The translations under genes were made by a program, and so were the position numbers. The notes under the pieces were generated by a model, which worked only from the letters and a program-made list of their open reading frames with translations, ran no database searches and was not told the origin of the DNA. From Pseudomonadota bacterium (GTDB lineage Bacteria > Pseudomonadota > Gammaproteobacteria > UBA1113), in contig JAJXVQ010000011.1 of assembly GCA_021782065.1 (NCBI GenBank), positions 1 through 18,426 of the forward strand: a stretch of DNA of 18,426 nucleotides, in the 5' to 3' direction. Each line of letters begins with the position of its first letter. Positions within the stretch are counted from its first letter, which is position 1. Shown in pieces: positions 1 to 8,400 of this stretch.

Positions 1-108
<108 letters not shown>

Positions 109-114
109 AAGCAT

Positions 115-138
115 AAGAGCGGTTCGAAAACCGCCCTT
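115..138. terminator. Hairpin between convergent lysS and Spy-like gene
   Basis: A 10-bp stem (115-124 with 129-138) closes a four-base loop. On the minus strand the loop reads TTCG, a stable tetraloop, and the stem has one G-U pair; on the plus strand that position is an A-C mismatch. It lies between two convergent gene ends, as expected for a bidirectional terminator. The T-rich tail is only short (CACTTTT on plus, TGCTTTT on minus), so efficiency is uncertain. Confidence 0.55.
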
Positions 139-157
139 ACCACTTTTAGACTAGAGA

Positions 158-532
158 CTACTTGTCATTCATGCTGTCTTGCAGTGCTTGCAATTCAGCT
201 TTCTGGCTGTCTAGATCCATAGCCTTGAACTTCGTTATCATGCGATCCATAGCCACTTTTTTCTGATCTGCAGTCATTTTACTCCAGCGCTCTTTCATCA
301 TAGCCATTCTTTGATCCGGCGTTGCATTTTTCCATTTTTCCATGTCTGCTTTGCAATCCTTGGGGGATATATGGTGGCTTTCGCAATACCCCTTTCCATG
401 ATCCATCTCCAGGTCATGATCCATTGTCATGTTAGAAGGATTGGATGGTGTAGATGAGGATGTGGTTGAAGTGGCTGCAAAAACGGAGGTAGTACAGATT
501 AGCATGGTTAAGATTAGAGATATTTTTTTCAT
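158..532 (-). CDS. Small secreted Spy/CpxP-like protein with Met/His/Asp-rich segment
   Basis: A 124-residue protein beginning with a clear Sec signal peptide: MKK, a hydrophobic run and likely cleavage after SVFA (about residue 19). The mature part opens with a Ser/Thr/Pro linker, then a Met/Asp/His-rich stretch (MTMDHDLEMDHGKGYC, about residues 35-50). The rest is a charged helical half with repeated ATPDQR..MMKERW and MTADQKK..MDRM segments, recalling the LTxxQ helices of Spy/CpxP periplasmic chaperones. The ATG at 532 has a GGAG site nine bases upstream. A candidate promoter has its -10 (TATACT) at 648-653, giving a leader of about 110 nt filled with inverted repeats. The family match is by general character, not by a diagnostic motif. 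A periplasmic stress or metal-binding role is inference. Confidence 0.75.
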   Translation of the reverse strand: MKKISLILTMLICTTSVFAATSTTSSSTPSNPSNMTMDHDLEMDHGKGYCESHHISPKDCKADMEKWKNATPDQRMAMMKERWSKMTADQKKVAMDRMITKFKAMDLDSQKAELQALQDSMNDK

Positions 533-563
533 TGTAAAGCTCCATTGTTAGTGAGTTATTACC

Positions 564-638
564 GCCAACAGAATATTGGCAGCATCCTCATTTTGGGAGA
601 ATCGCCCACTTTTTGGGCAACACTGAATCCCAAAATGA
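564..638. repeat. Nested inverted repeats in the leader of the Spy-like gene
   Basis: Three inverted repeats lie together. An outer perfect 11-bp pair (588-598 with 628-638) encloses a 5-bp pair GCCCA/TGGGC (604-608 with 614-618, five-base loop). A separate 5-bp pair GCCAA/TTGGC lies at 564-568 and 576-580. If the minus-strand promoter at 648-653 is right, the outer repeat begins within a few bases of the transcript start and could form a nested hairpin in the 5' leader. It could equally be a protein-binding operator. Confidence 0.6.
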
Positions 639-647
639 CTCAAATAT

Positions 648-653
648 AGTATA
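648..653 (-). promoter_or_regulatory. Candidate -10 element for the Spy-like gene
   Basis: On the minus strand TATACT (648-653) matches the sigma70 -10 consensus well. A TTGATA -35-like hexamer lies 19 bases upstream, a longer spacer than ideal. Transcription would start near 641, immediately before the nested inverted repeat. Confidence 0.4.
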
Positions 654-816
654 GACCATAAACTGAAGAAAGTATCAAAAAATGGTAAAATTGGGCAAAG
701 TGCAGGACTTTTATTTAGAATAGATAAAATTTTGACCTACATTTGAAGTGAATTGTGTTGGTAAAATAGGATAAAATAAGAGTATAGTCTTGTTCATCTA
801 TATTCGGGAGTTTCAT

Positions 817-1668
817 ATGAAAGCAACACAGCAATTAAGACAGTATTTAAATGAAAAAAAGCTATATACTGTTCCCGGTGTTTTTGATGGCATGTCCGCA
901 TTATTAGCCGTGCAGGCAGGATTTTCCCTGTTATATGCTAGTGGTGGTGCTATCGCTAGAGCGGCGGGATACCCGGATTTAGGTCTGTTAAGTGTCAGTG
1001 AAGTTTGTTATCGCTTGTCGGAAATTATCGAGGCAAGCACAGTACCCGTGATCGCCGATGCTGATACCGGTTATGGTAATGGCTTGAATGTGGCGCGTAC
1101 GGTTCATACTTTTGAGCGTTTAGGTGCGGCGGGTTTGCATTTAGAAGACCAAGAGTTTCCTAAACGTTGCGGCCATCTAGAAGGCAAGTCTTTGGTCAGT
1201 TCTGCTGAAATGGTACATAAAATTAAAGTAGCCAAGGATAGCGTTAGCGATGATGATTTTGTCATTATTGCACGCACCGACGCTATTGCGGTAGAAGGTT
1301 TTGATGCAGCCATAGAAAGGGCAGAGCGTTATAGCGAAGCAGGCGCGGATATGATTTTTGTAGAAGCGCCTACAACGGTAGAGCAAATTCAAAAAATAGG
1401 TGAATTGATCAAAGCGCCTAAGCTCATCAACATGTTTCATGGTGGCAAAACACCGCTGGTGGCTGCAGATAAACTTGCCGCTTGGGGGTATCAAGTCATG
1501 ATCATTCCTTCCGATCTACAACGTGCCGCTATTTATGCCATGCAGCAAACCTTGCAAGCGATTCAAGAAGACGGCCAGAGCCAGCGTTGTCAGGATGCTA
1601 TGGTAAGCTTCAATGACCGCGAAGAAATTATAGGCACTAAGCGGTATTTAGAATTGGATAAGATGTAA
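817..1668 (+). CDS. Isocitrate lyase/PEP mutase family lyase (methylisocitrate lyase-like)
   Basis: A 283-residue TIM-barrel enzyme of the ICL/PEP-mutase superfamily, which cleaves or forms C-C or P-C bonds next to a carboxylate using Mg2+. The signature KRCGH is present with catalytic Cys118. The metal-site pattern DADTGYG (81-87), LHLEDQ (107-112) and IIARTDA are also intact, as in PrpB. Length fits the family (about 280-300). The ATG at 817 is chosen because GGGAG lies six bases upstream; an in-frame TTG at 790 has no ribosome site. No prpC, prpD or other propionate genes are adjacent, so the substrate may be 2-methylisocitrate, oxaloacetate or another 2-substituted dicarboxylate. It stands alone on the plus strand. 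A weak TTGAAG/TAGGAT promoter pair (743-748, 767-772) is possible. Confidence 0.9.
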   Translation: MKATQQLRQYLNEKKLYTVPGVFDGMSALLAVQAGFSLLYASGGAIARAAGYPDLGLLSVSEVCYRLSEIIEASTVPVIADADTGYGNGLNVARTVHTFERLGAAGLHLEDQEFPKRCGHLEGKSLVSSAEMVHKIKVAKDSVSDDDFVIIARTDAIAVEGFDAAIERAERYSEAGADMIFVEAPTTVEQIQKIGELIKAPKLINMFHGGKTPLVAADKLAAWGYQVMIIPSDLQRAAIYAMQQTLQAIQEDGQSQRCQDAMVSFNDREEIIGTKRYLELDKM

Positions 1669-1868
1669 TATCGTATTTTGTTAACCATTTTTGTGTAATG
1701 AAGCGGAGCAGCAGGCCCTAATGCATACATTTAAAGCAAAATACTTAAAAAGATTTTTTCATGTTTCTTTACTTTTACCGATAGCAATCAACTAAGCGAA
1801 TTAAGCAAAAAAATATTACTAAGGCTATCTATAGTCCCTATAGAATCCTGATCCATTATTCACATGAT

Positions 1869-1900
1869 ATACCCACGCCAGCAAAAACTGGCGTGTGTAT
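1869..1900. terminator. Bidirectional terminator-like hairpin
   Basis: A perfect 8-bp stem CACGCCAG/CTGGCGTG (1874-1881 with 1888-1895) closes a six-base loop. After one mismatch it extends by four more pairs (1869-1872 with 1897-1900). It lies between the convergent lyase gene (ends 1668) and the orphan gene (ends 1910) and is GC-rich compared with its surroundings. There is no strong T run right after it on either strand. The preceding stretch (1669-1868) holds no gene that I can support. Confidence 0.6.
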
Positions 1901-1909
1901 AAGTGATTT

Positions 1910-3472
1910 TTATCTGGGAGAACCATTTGGACTAAAAGAATGGGAATATGGGTTTCCATTCTGAGCAGCCTGCTGTGGTTGCGCAAGTGATGAGAAATAG
2001 TTTCCTGCTCCGTAGTGCTGGGGCTGAGCTGCCGGTGGGAAAAAGGTTGGCGAAGATGGCCGATGCTGCGGTTGAACTGCCGGATACTGCGGTTGAACAG
2101 CTGCAGCTTGCGATGGGAAAGCCAGATTCATACGGATAACACGGGCATATAGGTGATTAGAGGGGTTGACAACCAACGTGGTATCTAAAGTCCACGTTAT
2201 ACCAGGCATATGCTTATTCAAAGCAGCAGCCAATGTGGCATGACGGCTTTGATACTCTGCCTGTGTAAGACTAACTACCGAACTTTCCCTAATGGCTAGC
2301 TGACCATCATTAATTTCTACGCGAAAAAATTCTTTTAATGATGCATTGTTTTCCAAGATGAGTGTAATAAGTTGATGCCTAAGATTCAGAAGCTGAACTT
2401 GCGCCTCTGCAGATGTTTGTAAATGGGGCGCTGAGCCTAGTTGTGATTGCGCGGTTACGGGTTGATGTGGGTATTGCTGTGGTGCTCTTAGTAACGTGGA
2501 TGTTGAGCTTATAGCCGGCGAAGATGATAGGCTGTGTTGCGATAAAGATGTGACATGAGTGGGCGGCAGTAAAGGTGCCGTAGGGCTTTGATGACTAGGT
2601 TGAATTGGATAACCATGAGCAGGTATTACGGGAAAGCCATTAACAGGCTGAGGGATTGCTTGTGATGGAGCCCATTGTGATTGTGCAGACGATTGTCCTC
2701 GTTGTGATTGTGCAACAGGTTTGGCTTGATTCACAGATGAGGAAGACAATGAGCTTTGTTTTGGCGAAGACTTAACTATATTCATAGCCGCCTTTAGTGT
2801 ACTTTGTAATGTACTAAGTAACCCAAACAGCTCTTGTTGTTGTTTGGCTAAGATCCTATTTCCTACGGGTATTCGGAGGCCTAAGTTAGTGAGCTTTGGG
2901 TTAATCAAACTAGAGTCTGACAATAATTTTTGAAACTTGGAGTGCAGATCTTCTAAAGAATCTCGCAGCGTTGGTAAAGGAAAACCTTGAATATCGTCTA
3001 AAAGACGATTCATATGAGTATTGAGGGATTCAGTTTGTTGACGAATTTGCCCGATTTCAAACTGGCATTGAGAACTTTTTTTAGCTTCTAGATCAGGTCC
3101 CAAAAAGTCCTTTATTTTTTGACAGATACTATCGTAGAATTCTTTTTTGGCATCGACTATCCTTATAATCCTTTGTCTGGTTGTCGGCGACTCCGTTTGC
3201 TGCTGGAGTGTGGCACGCTCGTAAAATTCATTTTCATTTAATTCAGAATTACCTTCTTGTGAGACTATTTTCACAGGATTTTCTGGAAACCCAAACTCTA
3301 TTGGACACGCATACTCACTTTCAAGCGCTGTTAGAAAAGCTCTTATCTTAGGCTCACCCGCCTGAATGCGAGCTTCTAATTCATCCAAAAATTCGACCAT
3401 TTCTCGTTGATTAGAAGTTTCGCGTCTTAATCTGGCCAGTAATGTAGCCATTTCTTGATTTGTTGCTGCCAT
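1910..3472 (-). CDS. Orphan protein with coiled-coil-like N-terminus and Pro/Gln/Ser-rich linker; candidate secreted effector
   Basis: I do not recognise this protein. The start is taken at the ATG at 3472 (MAATNQEM) because GGTGGAG sits six bases before it; an in-frame ATG at 3487 overlaps that site. This gives 520 residues. About residues 1-235 are charged and helical with heptad-like stretches. About 235-355 are a low-complexity Ser/Pro/Gln linker with repeated AQSQ motifs. About 356-452 look like a second folded segment rich in Leu and ending in hydrophobic beta-like sequence. The last 65 or so residues are again Gln/Pro-rich with repeated QPQ. There is no signal peptide, membrane segment or enzyme motif. 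This architecture is typical of Legionellales type IV secretion substrates, but that is inference. The 5' flank carries a possible PmrA-like box. Confidence 0.75.
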   Translation of the reverse strand: MAATNQEMATLLARLRRETSNQREMVEFLDELEARIQAGEPKIRAFLTALESEYACPIEFGFPENPVKIVSQEGNSELNENEFYERATLQQQTESPTTRQRIIRIVDAKKEFYDSICQKIKDFLGPDLEAKKSSQCQFEIGQIRQQTESLNTHMNRLLDDIQGFPLPTLRDSLEDLHSKFQKLLSDSSLINPKLTNLGLRIPVGNRILAKQQQELFGLLSTLQSTLKAAMNIVKSSPKQSSLSSSSVNQAKPVAQSQRGQSSAQSQWAPSQAIPQPVNGFPVIPAHGYPIQPSHQSPTAPLLPPTHVTSLSQHSLSSSPAISSTSTLLRAPQQYPHQPVTAQSQLGSAPHLQTSAEAQVQLLNLRHQLITLILENNASLKEFFRVEINDGQLAIRESSVVSLTQAEYQSRHATLAAALNKHMPGITWTLDTTLVVNPSNHLYARVIRMNLAFPSQAAAVQPQYPAVQPQHRPSSPTFFPPAAQPQHYGAGNYFSSLAQPQQAAQNGNPYSHSFSPNGSPR

Positions 3473-3557
3473 AATTATCTCCACCATGTTGTTTTATATT
3501 GGTACGCATATATTTTTATATGTGGATAATATCATAATCGATCTTTAGCTATGAAAG

Positions 3558-3574
3558 GTTAAGGTTTTCTTAAA
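3558..3574 (-). promoter_or_regulatory. Possible PmrA-like tandem TTAA box upstream of the orphan gene
   Basis: Read on the minus strand, TTTAAG, five bases, then CTTAAC gives two TTAA half-sites with an 11-bp period. The enterobacterial PmrA box is YTTAAK-N5-YTTAAK, and Legionella/Coxiella PmrA sites are also tandem TTAA repeats; here only the last base departs from the pattern. A TATGAT -10-like hexamer (3531-3536) follows 21 bases downstream. AT-rich DNA makes chance matches likely, so this is tentative. Confidence 0.3.
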
Positions 3575-3620
3575 AGGATATTTTTTTACCCTAAAAGATT
3601 TTCAGGATTGGATTGCGCTG

Positions 3621-3764
3621 AAGGTACCAATTCCCCGGGAATACGACCACCGCTTTAGCACGGATTAAAAAATGCATTTTGCGCATGACAAAGTAATGAA
3701 ATTTAAAGGTGAGCTCGGGAGCGATATACCGATTGGGGCCGCGCTCATGCGGTGCCAAGAAAAA
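3621..3764 (-). pseudogene. Remnant of a LOG-family (TIGR00730) nucleotide hydrolase
   Basis: Between terC and the orphan gene, the minus strand encodes about 44 residues that match the middle of LOG/'lysine decarboxylase-like' proteins. A PHE...PNRYIAPEL segment leads into FKFHYFVMRKMHF and LIRAKAVVVFPG. In intact family members the PG is followed by GFGTxxE, the nucleotide-binding motif. Here the bases after CCGGGG are AATTGGTACCTT, consistent with loss of two bases from a PGGFGTL coding sequence. The reading frame then runs into a TAG at 3591. Neither the start, the PGGxGTxxE motif nor the C-terminus remains. LOG proteins hydrolyse nucleoside monophosphates (ribosyl-phosphate cleavage), so this looks like a decayed gene. 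The 5' part is cut off where the intact terC begins. Confidence 0.75.
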
Positions 3765-3765
3765 C

Positions 3766-4473
3766 TCATTTCTGGATAGCTTTCTGTTTTCTTTTCCTAT
3801 GCATGGTATTCAGCCACTCCACAAATAACGAGAAACTAATAGCAAAGTAAATATAGCCACGCGGAATATGGTAATGTAAACCATCCGCTACCAGCATAGT
3901 CCCTATTAAAATTAAAAAGCTGAATGCCAAGATTTTAATGGTAGGGTATTTTTGAATAAAGCGGCTCATCACTTCGCTGGCACCAATCATGATGATGACA
4001 GCAATGGTAATACTCGTCGCCATGATCCAAAACCGCTGTGTTAAGCCTATGGCAGTAATGACGCTGTCTAAAGAAAAAATAATGTCTAAAATACCAATTT
4101 GAATAATAACCGACCAGAAACGTTGTGGTTTAGCAACGTGTTCGGGCTCAGTGGCCATAGACATCTCAAGATGTATTTCTTGCGTGGCCTTAACAATGAG
4201 GAATAATCCGCCACAGAATAAAAAAATATCGCGTATAGATATGGAAAAATCAGCGATGCTGAATAAAGGTGCTGTTAAACGCGATAACCAAATAGCAGAT
4301 GCCAGCAAGATTAAACGGGTTACCCAGGCGAGACATAAACCAAATTGTCGTGCGCGGCGCTGTTTTTCCGCGGGCAGACGTGCTGACATAATGCTGATAA
4401 ACACGAGGTTATCAACGCCTAAAACGACTTCTAATATCGTTAGGGTAAATAGGCTAAAAATAATTTCTAACAT
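3766..4473 (-). CDS. TerC/YgdQ-family integral membrane protein
   Basis: A 235-residue polytopic inner-membrane protein with about seven hydrophobic segments and a basic C-terminal tail (MHRKRKQK). The two hallmark acidic repeats are intact: LEVVLGVDNLVFI near the N-terminus and LDIIFSLDSVITAIG in the middle, whose Asp residues are thought to bind metal in the TerC superfamily. Length and order match the E. coli YgdQ group, not the tellurite-operon TerC (about 340 residues). Family members have been linked to metal export, including Mn2+ loading of exported proteins; the exact role here is unknown. GAGGAG lies about six bases before the ATG. It lies 83 bases downstream of the 5'-nucleotidase gene on the same strand and may be read from it. 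Its stop abuts the LOG-family remnant. Confidence 0.9.
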   Translation of the reverse strand: MLEIIFSLFTLTILEVVLGVDNLVFISIMSARLPAEKQRRARQFGLCLAWVTRLILLASAIWLSRLTAPLFSIADFSISIRDIFLFCGGLFLIVKATQEIHLEMSMATEPEHVAKPQRFWSVIIQIGILDIIFSLDSVITAIGLTQRFWIMATSITIAVIIMIGASEVMSRFIQKYPTIKILAFSFLILIGTMLVADGLHYHIPRGYIYFAISFSLFVEWLNTMHRKRKQKAIQK

Positions 4474-4556
4474 CGTAACTCCTCACTTCTTTTAAGGAAA
4501 ACCCCATCTGTGCTTTGTGGTATGGGTAAACGGGGGGTGTGGCTACTTAACATGTG

Positions 4557-5468
4557 TCATTCATCCTGAATATCTTGCATGACCCCATGCGGGACATGCG
4601 CGGTAGTGACATGTTGGTGTGTGCTATTGCAATGGCGCAGTTGATCGTCGAAAAAAATATCGGCATCGAAGGCTTTTAGAAATTCGCTTTTATCTAAGCC
4701 CCCTAAGAATAAGGCTTCATCGGTACGTATATTCCAAGTCCGCAACGTATGTATAACGCGTTCGTGCGCGGGGGCATCTCTAGCAGTTACCAAGGCAGTG
4801 CGTATGGGGCAGATATCGGCAGGAAATAATTGCTGTATGCCATGTAGAGCACGCAAAAAATCTTGAAAGGGGCCTGGCTGTAAGGGGGTTTTAGCGGCTT
4901 TGCTTTCACTGGCCTTAAACGCATCTAAGCCCTCGTTTTGAAAAACCCTTTCCGCTTCATCTGAAAACAATACTGCGTCGCCATCAAAGGCTATTTTTAA
5001 AGGGCCTTCATCGTGATGATTGCTTTTTGCGGGCAGCAAGGTGGCTGCAGCACAATGAGCATTTAAGGCCTGTTGCACATCCTGATGGTTCGTGGATAAA
5101 AATAAATGGGCACCAAAAGCGGCTATATAGCGGTAAGGGCTTTCGCCATTGGTGAAAGCGGCACGGGTGATATTTAAATTATACGCTTTGATGCTGTTAA
5201 AAATACGTAAGCCCGTATCTGCGCTGTTTCTGGACAATAGGATGACTTCAACTAAGGGCTCATTGGTCTCAGGATTGTGTAAGTTCAGTAATTTTTTGAC
5301 TAAAGAAAAAGCAGGCCCATGTTCTAAGATATTGTTTTCGTGCAATATTTGATATTTTTGATAAGCAATTATACCGTCTTGTTCAAAAATAGTATGGCTT
5401 TCGCTGAGATCAAATAAAGCCCGCGAGGTGATGGCGACGACTAATTTTTCACGAATGCTGACGAACAT
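4557..5468 (-). CDS. Cytosolic 5'-nucleotidase of the cN-I type (PF06189)
   Basis: A 303-residue soluble protein matching the 5'-nucleotidase family PF06189 throughout. The visible motifs are SRALFDL near the N-terminus, VILLSRNSADTGLRIFNSI, GESPYRYIAAFGAHLFLS, the HAD-like nucleophile motif IAFDGDAVLFSDEAERVF, ALVTARDAPAHERVI, LFLGGLDKSEFL and IFFDDQ. Such enzymes dephosphorylate nucleoside 5'-monophosphates such as AMP in the cytoplasm. The length is normal and all motifs are intact. The start has AAGGA about ten bases upstream. It begins 27 bases after the addA stop, so it is probably co-transcribed with nadE-addB-addA. Its presence with nadE and a LOG-family remnant suggests a nucleotide and NAD salvage theme (inference). 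Confidence 0.92.
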   Translation of the reverse strand: MFVSIREKLVVAITSRALFDLSESHTIFEQDGIIAYQKYQILHENNILEHGPAFSLVKKLLNLHNPETNEPLVEVILLSRNSADTGLRIFNSIKAYNLNITRAAFTNGESPYRYIAAFGAHLFLSTNHQDVQQALNAHCAAATLLPAKSNHHDEGPLKIAFDGDAVLFSDEAERVFQNEGLDAFKASESKAAKTPLQPGPFQDFLRALHGIQQLFPADICPIRTALVTARDAPAHERVIHTLRTWNIRTDEALFLGGLDKSEFLKAFDADIFFDDQLRHCNSTHQHVTTAHVPHGVMQDIQDE

Positions 5469-5495
5469 ATGAAGTGGATCCTTAAAAAGATATAA

Positions 5496-8400
5496 TTATA
5501 TACCCATTAATCTATAACACCAACTATGCCAACCCTGGAACAACGGGAAATACAAGCCTAAATAGATAGGACGGTCATCCCATTGTGCCAATAATTTCCC
5601 ATACGCGGTTAATTGCCTTGCATGGTCCAATTGTGCACGGTTATAAAAATCTTGAAGGCTTTCATCGGGCCTAGGTTGGCTGCTTTTATAATCGATGATC
5701 CAGCGCTGGCCTTTTTCATCGATGAAAGTCCTATCGATAACATATTGTTTATAGCCTTGTTCAATCTTGCCCGTCAAAGGATATTCGGAATGGGCCTCTA
5801 AGTGATTTTGATCTAAAACCCAAGCGGCGCGCTTGTCTTTGCATAAAGCTAATAATGCTTGTGATAAGGTATCCAGTGCATTTTCCATCTGATCTTTATG
5901 CACACCTAGAGCTAGTAATTGTCGCCTTAAATAAACTGCATGATAAGTCGTAACCACTTCCTGCAATGCTTGTGGACCCTGCTGGCCCAGAAGATATAAG
6001 ATCCGATGTAATACGGTGCCTACATGTTGCGCGGTGGTGTCGTTTAAAACAGAAAAAGAAAACCTGGTATATGAAGTATCTGTTTTTGAAGCATAGTTTA
6101 AATCCACTACTATAGGTAAATTATTCTCCACAGCAAAACGTTTTAACAAAATAGGATTCTCAGCCAAAGTCTCATTGCTTGCGAATGAGGCATCGCTCAA
6201 ACACAAACCGGCTTGTCTATGTTGCATCACATCCTGTTGTAACACCGGCCATAATTCATGTAAAAAACTGCCTTTTAGCGGTGTTTTTACCTCATTGTCT
6301 TTTAAATCGACCCCATAGAGTAAATAAAGGCTAAGTCTTGCACGAGTGGCGGCTACGTATAATACGCGCGTATTTTCAAAGTTGAGTTTAGCTTTATTTT
6401 TGCGACGTATATAATCGTATAAAGGTGCATTCACCTCATCCAAAGCTGGAATGGGCGCTAACAACAAATCGGTGCTGCCATTACTGCGAGTACGTTCTAG
6501 CCAAGTCAGCAATGGTTTTTTCTCAACTGGAGGTAAGGCCTCTAAACGAGGCAGTATCACGCAATCGAATTCTAAGCCTTTGGCTTTATGGATAGTCATC
6601 ACTTGTAAGGGCGATTTCTCCATATCCAATGGAGTTGCAAATAAGGTTGCGAATTTATCTTTTAATTGTTGTGGCTGCGGCCAAATTCCGGCTTGGTCAA
6701 ATTGCCTTAAGGTGGAAAAGAACAACTCGCATTCGTGTAGAGCATTGTCGTCGGCCAATAAATGTGGACCTTCTAAAGCACGCCAAGTATTTTCTATCCA
6801 GGCGCTAAAACTTAAAATACCTAAGCTTTCTAGGCTTTTTTGTAAAGCGGGCAAACGTAGACTGAGGCGTCTTTGGCCATCGTCTGATAATAGATTAAAA
6901 GTATTGCGTTGATTCAAGGCTTCATAAATCGTCATTGCGGACGTATTGGCGATATGCGTTAAATCGCTTAAGCAAAAACCAAACCAAGGGCAGCGCAATA
7001 AAGACAGCCAGGATAAGCGATCGGCTAGATTTAACAAAGCCAAAGAAAGCGATAACAGATCTTGTACGGACTCCTTATTTTGCAAGTATTCAATCTCTAC
7101 GGCTTGATAGGGAATGCGTTGGGCGTTCAGTTGCACTAATAACTCAGGCAAATGACTGCGCGCTTTGACTAAAATGCCGATGGTTTTCTTATCATCTATA
7201 GCCCAAATATCGCGAATAATGCGGATAGCGGCTTTAGCTTGCTCCGGTCTATTGTTTTTATCAAAAGCTAAGGGAAAAATACTGTGTGGGCTATCGCTTT
7301 TCTTGATGGCAAAACTCATATGATAAGTAATAGCGCCGTTGTCCATGTTATCGCTGGTAGGAAAAAGTGTTTTAAAAACATGGTTGTTCCAATCTACAAT
7401 CGCATCCGAGGATCGGAAATTGGCCATCAATGCCAAAGGAGTTAAGCGTAAAGGGCCTAAACCCTGTTCCTTAACGCGTAAAAACAAACTCACTTCGGCT
7501 TGGCGAAAACGATAGATCGATTGCATGGGGTCGCCTACTAAAAATAGCGTATGCCCATCGCCTGGTTGCCAGCCCAGAGTCAACTTTTCTAATAACCTAA
7601 ATTGGGTGATGGAAGTGTCTTGAAATTCATCGATTAAAACATGTTGAATTTTTTGATCTAAAGCCAAAGCCAGATCGGTAGGTGCGTCATCGTCTCCTAG
7701 CGCTAATAAGGCATGTTCGGCAATAGCCGAGAAGTCTATGCTTTCTTCTGCGTGGAAAACCAAGTTCAATTCCGCTACCAAATAAGGTAATAGCACAATC
7801 AATTCCTGTAATAGGGCATAAGAAGGATCTTGTTCGTCTAGAGTCGGTACTTTTTGTATCTGTGCCAGTAAACACAGCCATTGCGGGTGATCTTCTAAAC
7901 CTTGCCGCAGTGCATTCAAAAAATCTTTATCAAAATCAGCAAAATCTTTACCCCAGCGCTGACGCAGCGTATCGGTCTTGGTGAGTAAGCGTGCGGCTAG
8001 ATCTTGCCAGTCTTGTAAGGTGGCTTCTTTTAGCTCAGCAATGGGCCTGTTAGTAAAATAATGCATGAGCGCTAATAATAAGGGTGCAATGCTATTCGGT
8101 ATTTGTTGCTGTAAATAATGTAAATTATCGTTGATTAAGTGTTGTAAACTATGGTGTAAATAGGTCGCTAAAGAAGAGGCAAAATTGCCGACCAAATAAG
8201 GCAACCATTGATCCCGTATTTTCAGCATTTCAACCAACAAGTTCTTGGTTCTCTCCTGCTGATTGTCTAGATGATGCAATAACTTTAACAAGGAAGGCAC
8301 TAAGGGGCTATCTGCTTCTAAATGTGCCAATAGATTCTCTGCTGCCATGACATAATAGGGTGTAGGATCAGTGCTAATGTCTAGTTCTGCGCCTAAGGTG

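Noticed and set aside
3620..3720. Clustered KpnI, SmaI and SacI-like sites that look like a cloning polylinker
   Set aside because: The sites fall on codons of the conserved LOG-family residues (PG, GT, EL), and the surrounding sequence is natural coding sequence.
4474..4556. CCCAT/ATGGG stem followed by TTTT between the 5'-nucleotidase and terC
   Set aside because: The stem is only five pairs with a 14-base loop, so a terminator cannot be claimed.
6451..6912. A 153-codon plus-strand open frame opposite addA
   Set aside because: It is a shadow of the conserved addA coding frame and has no start context.
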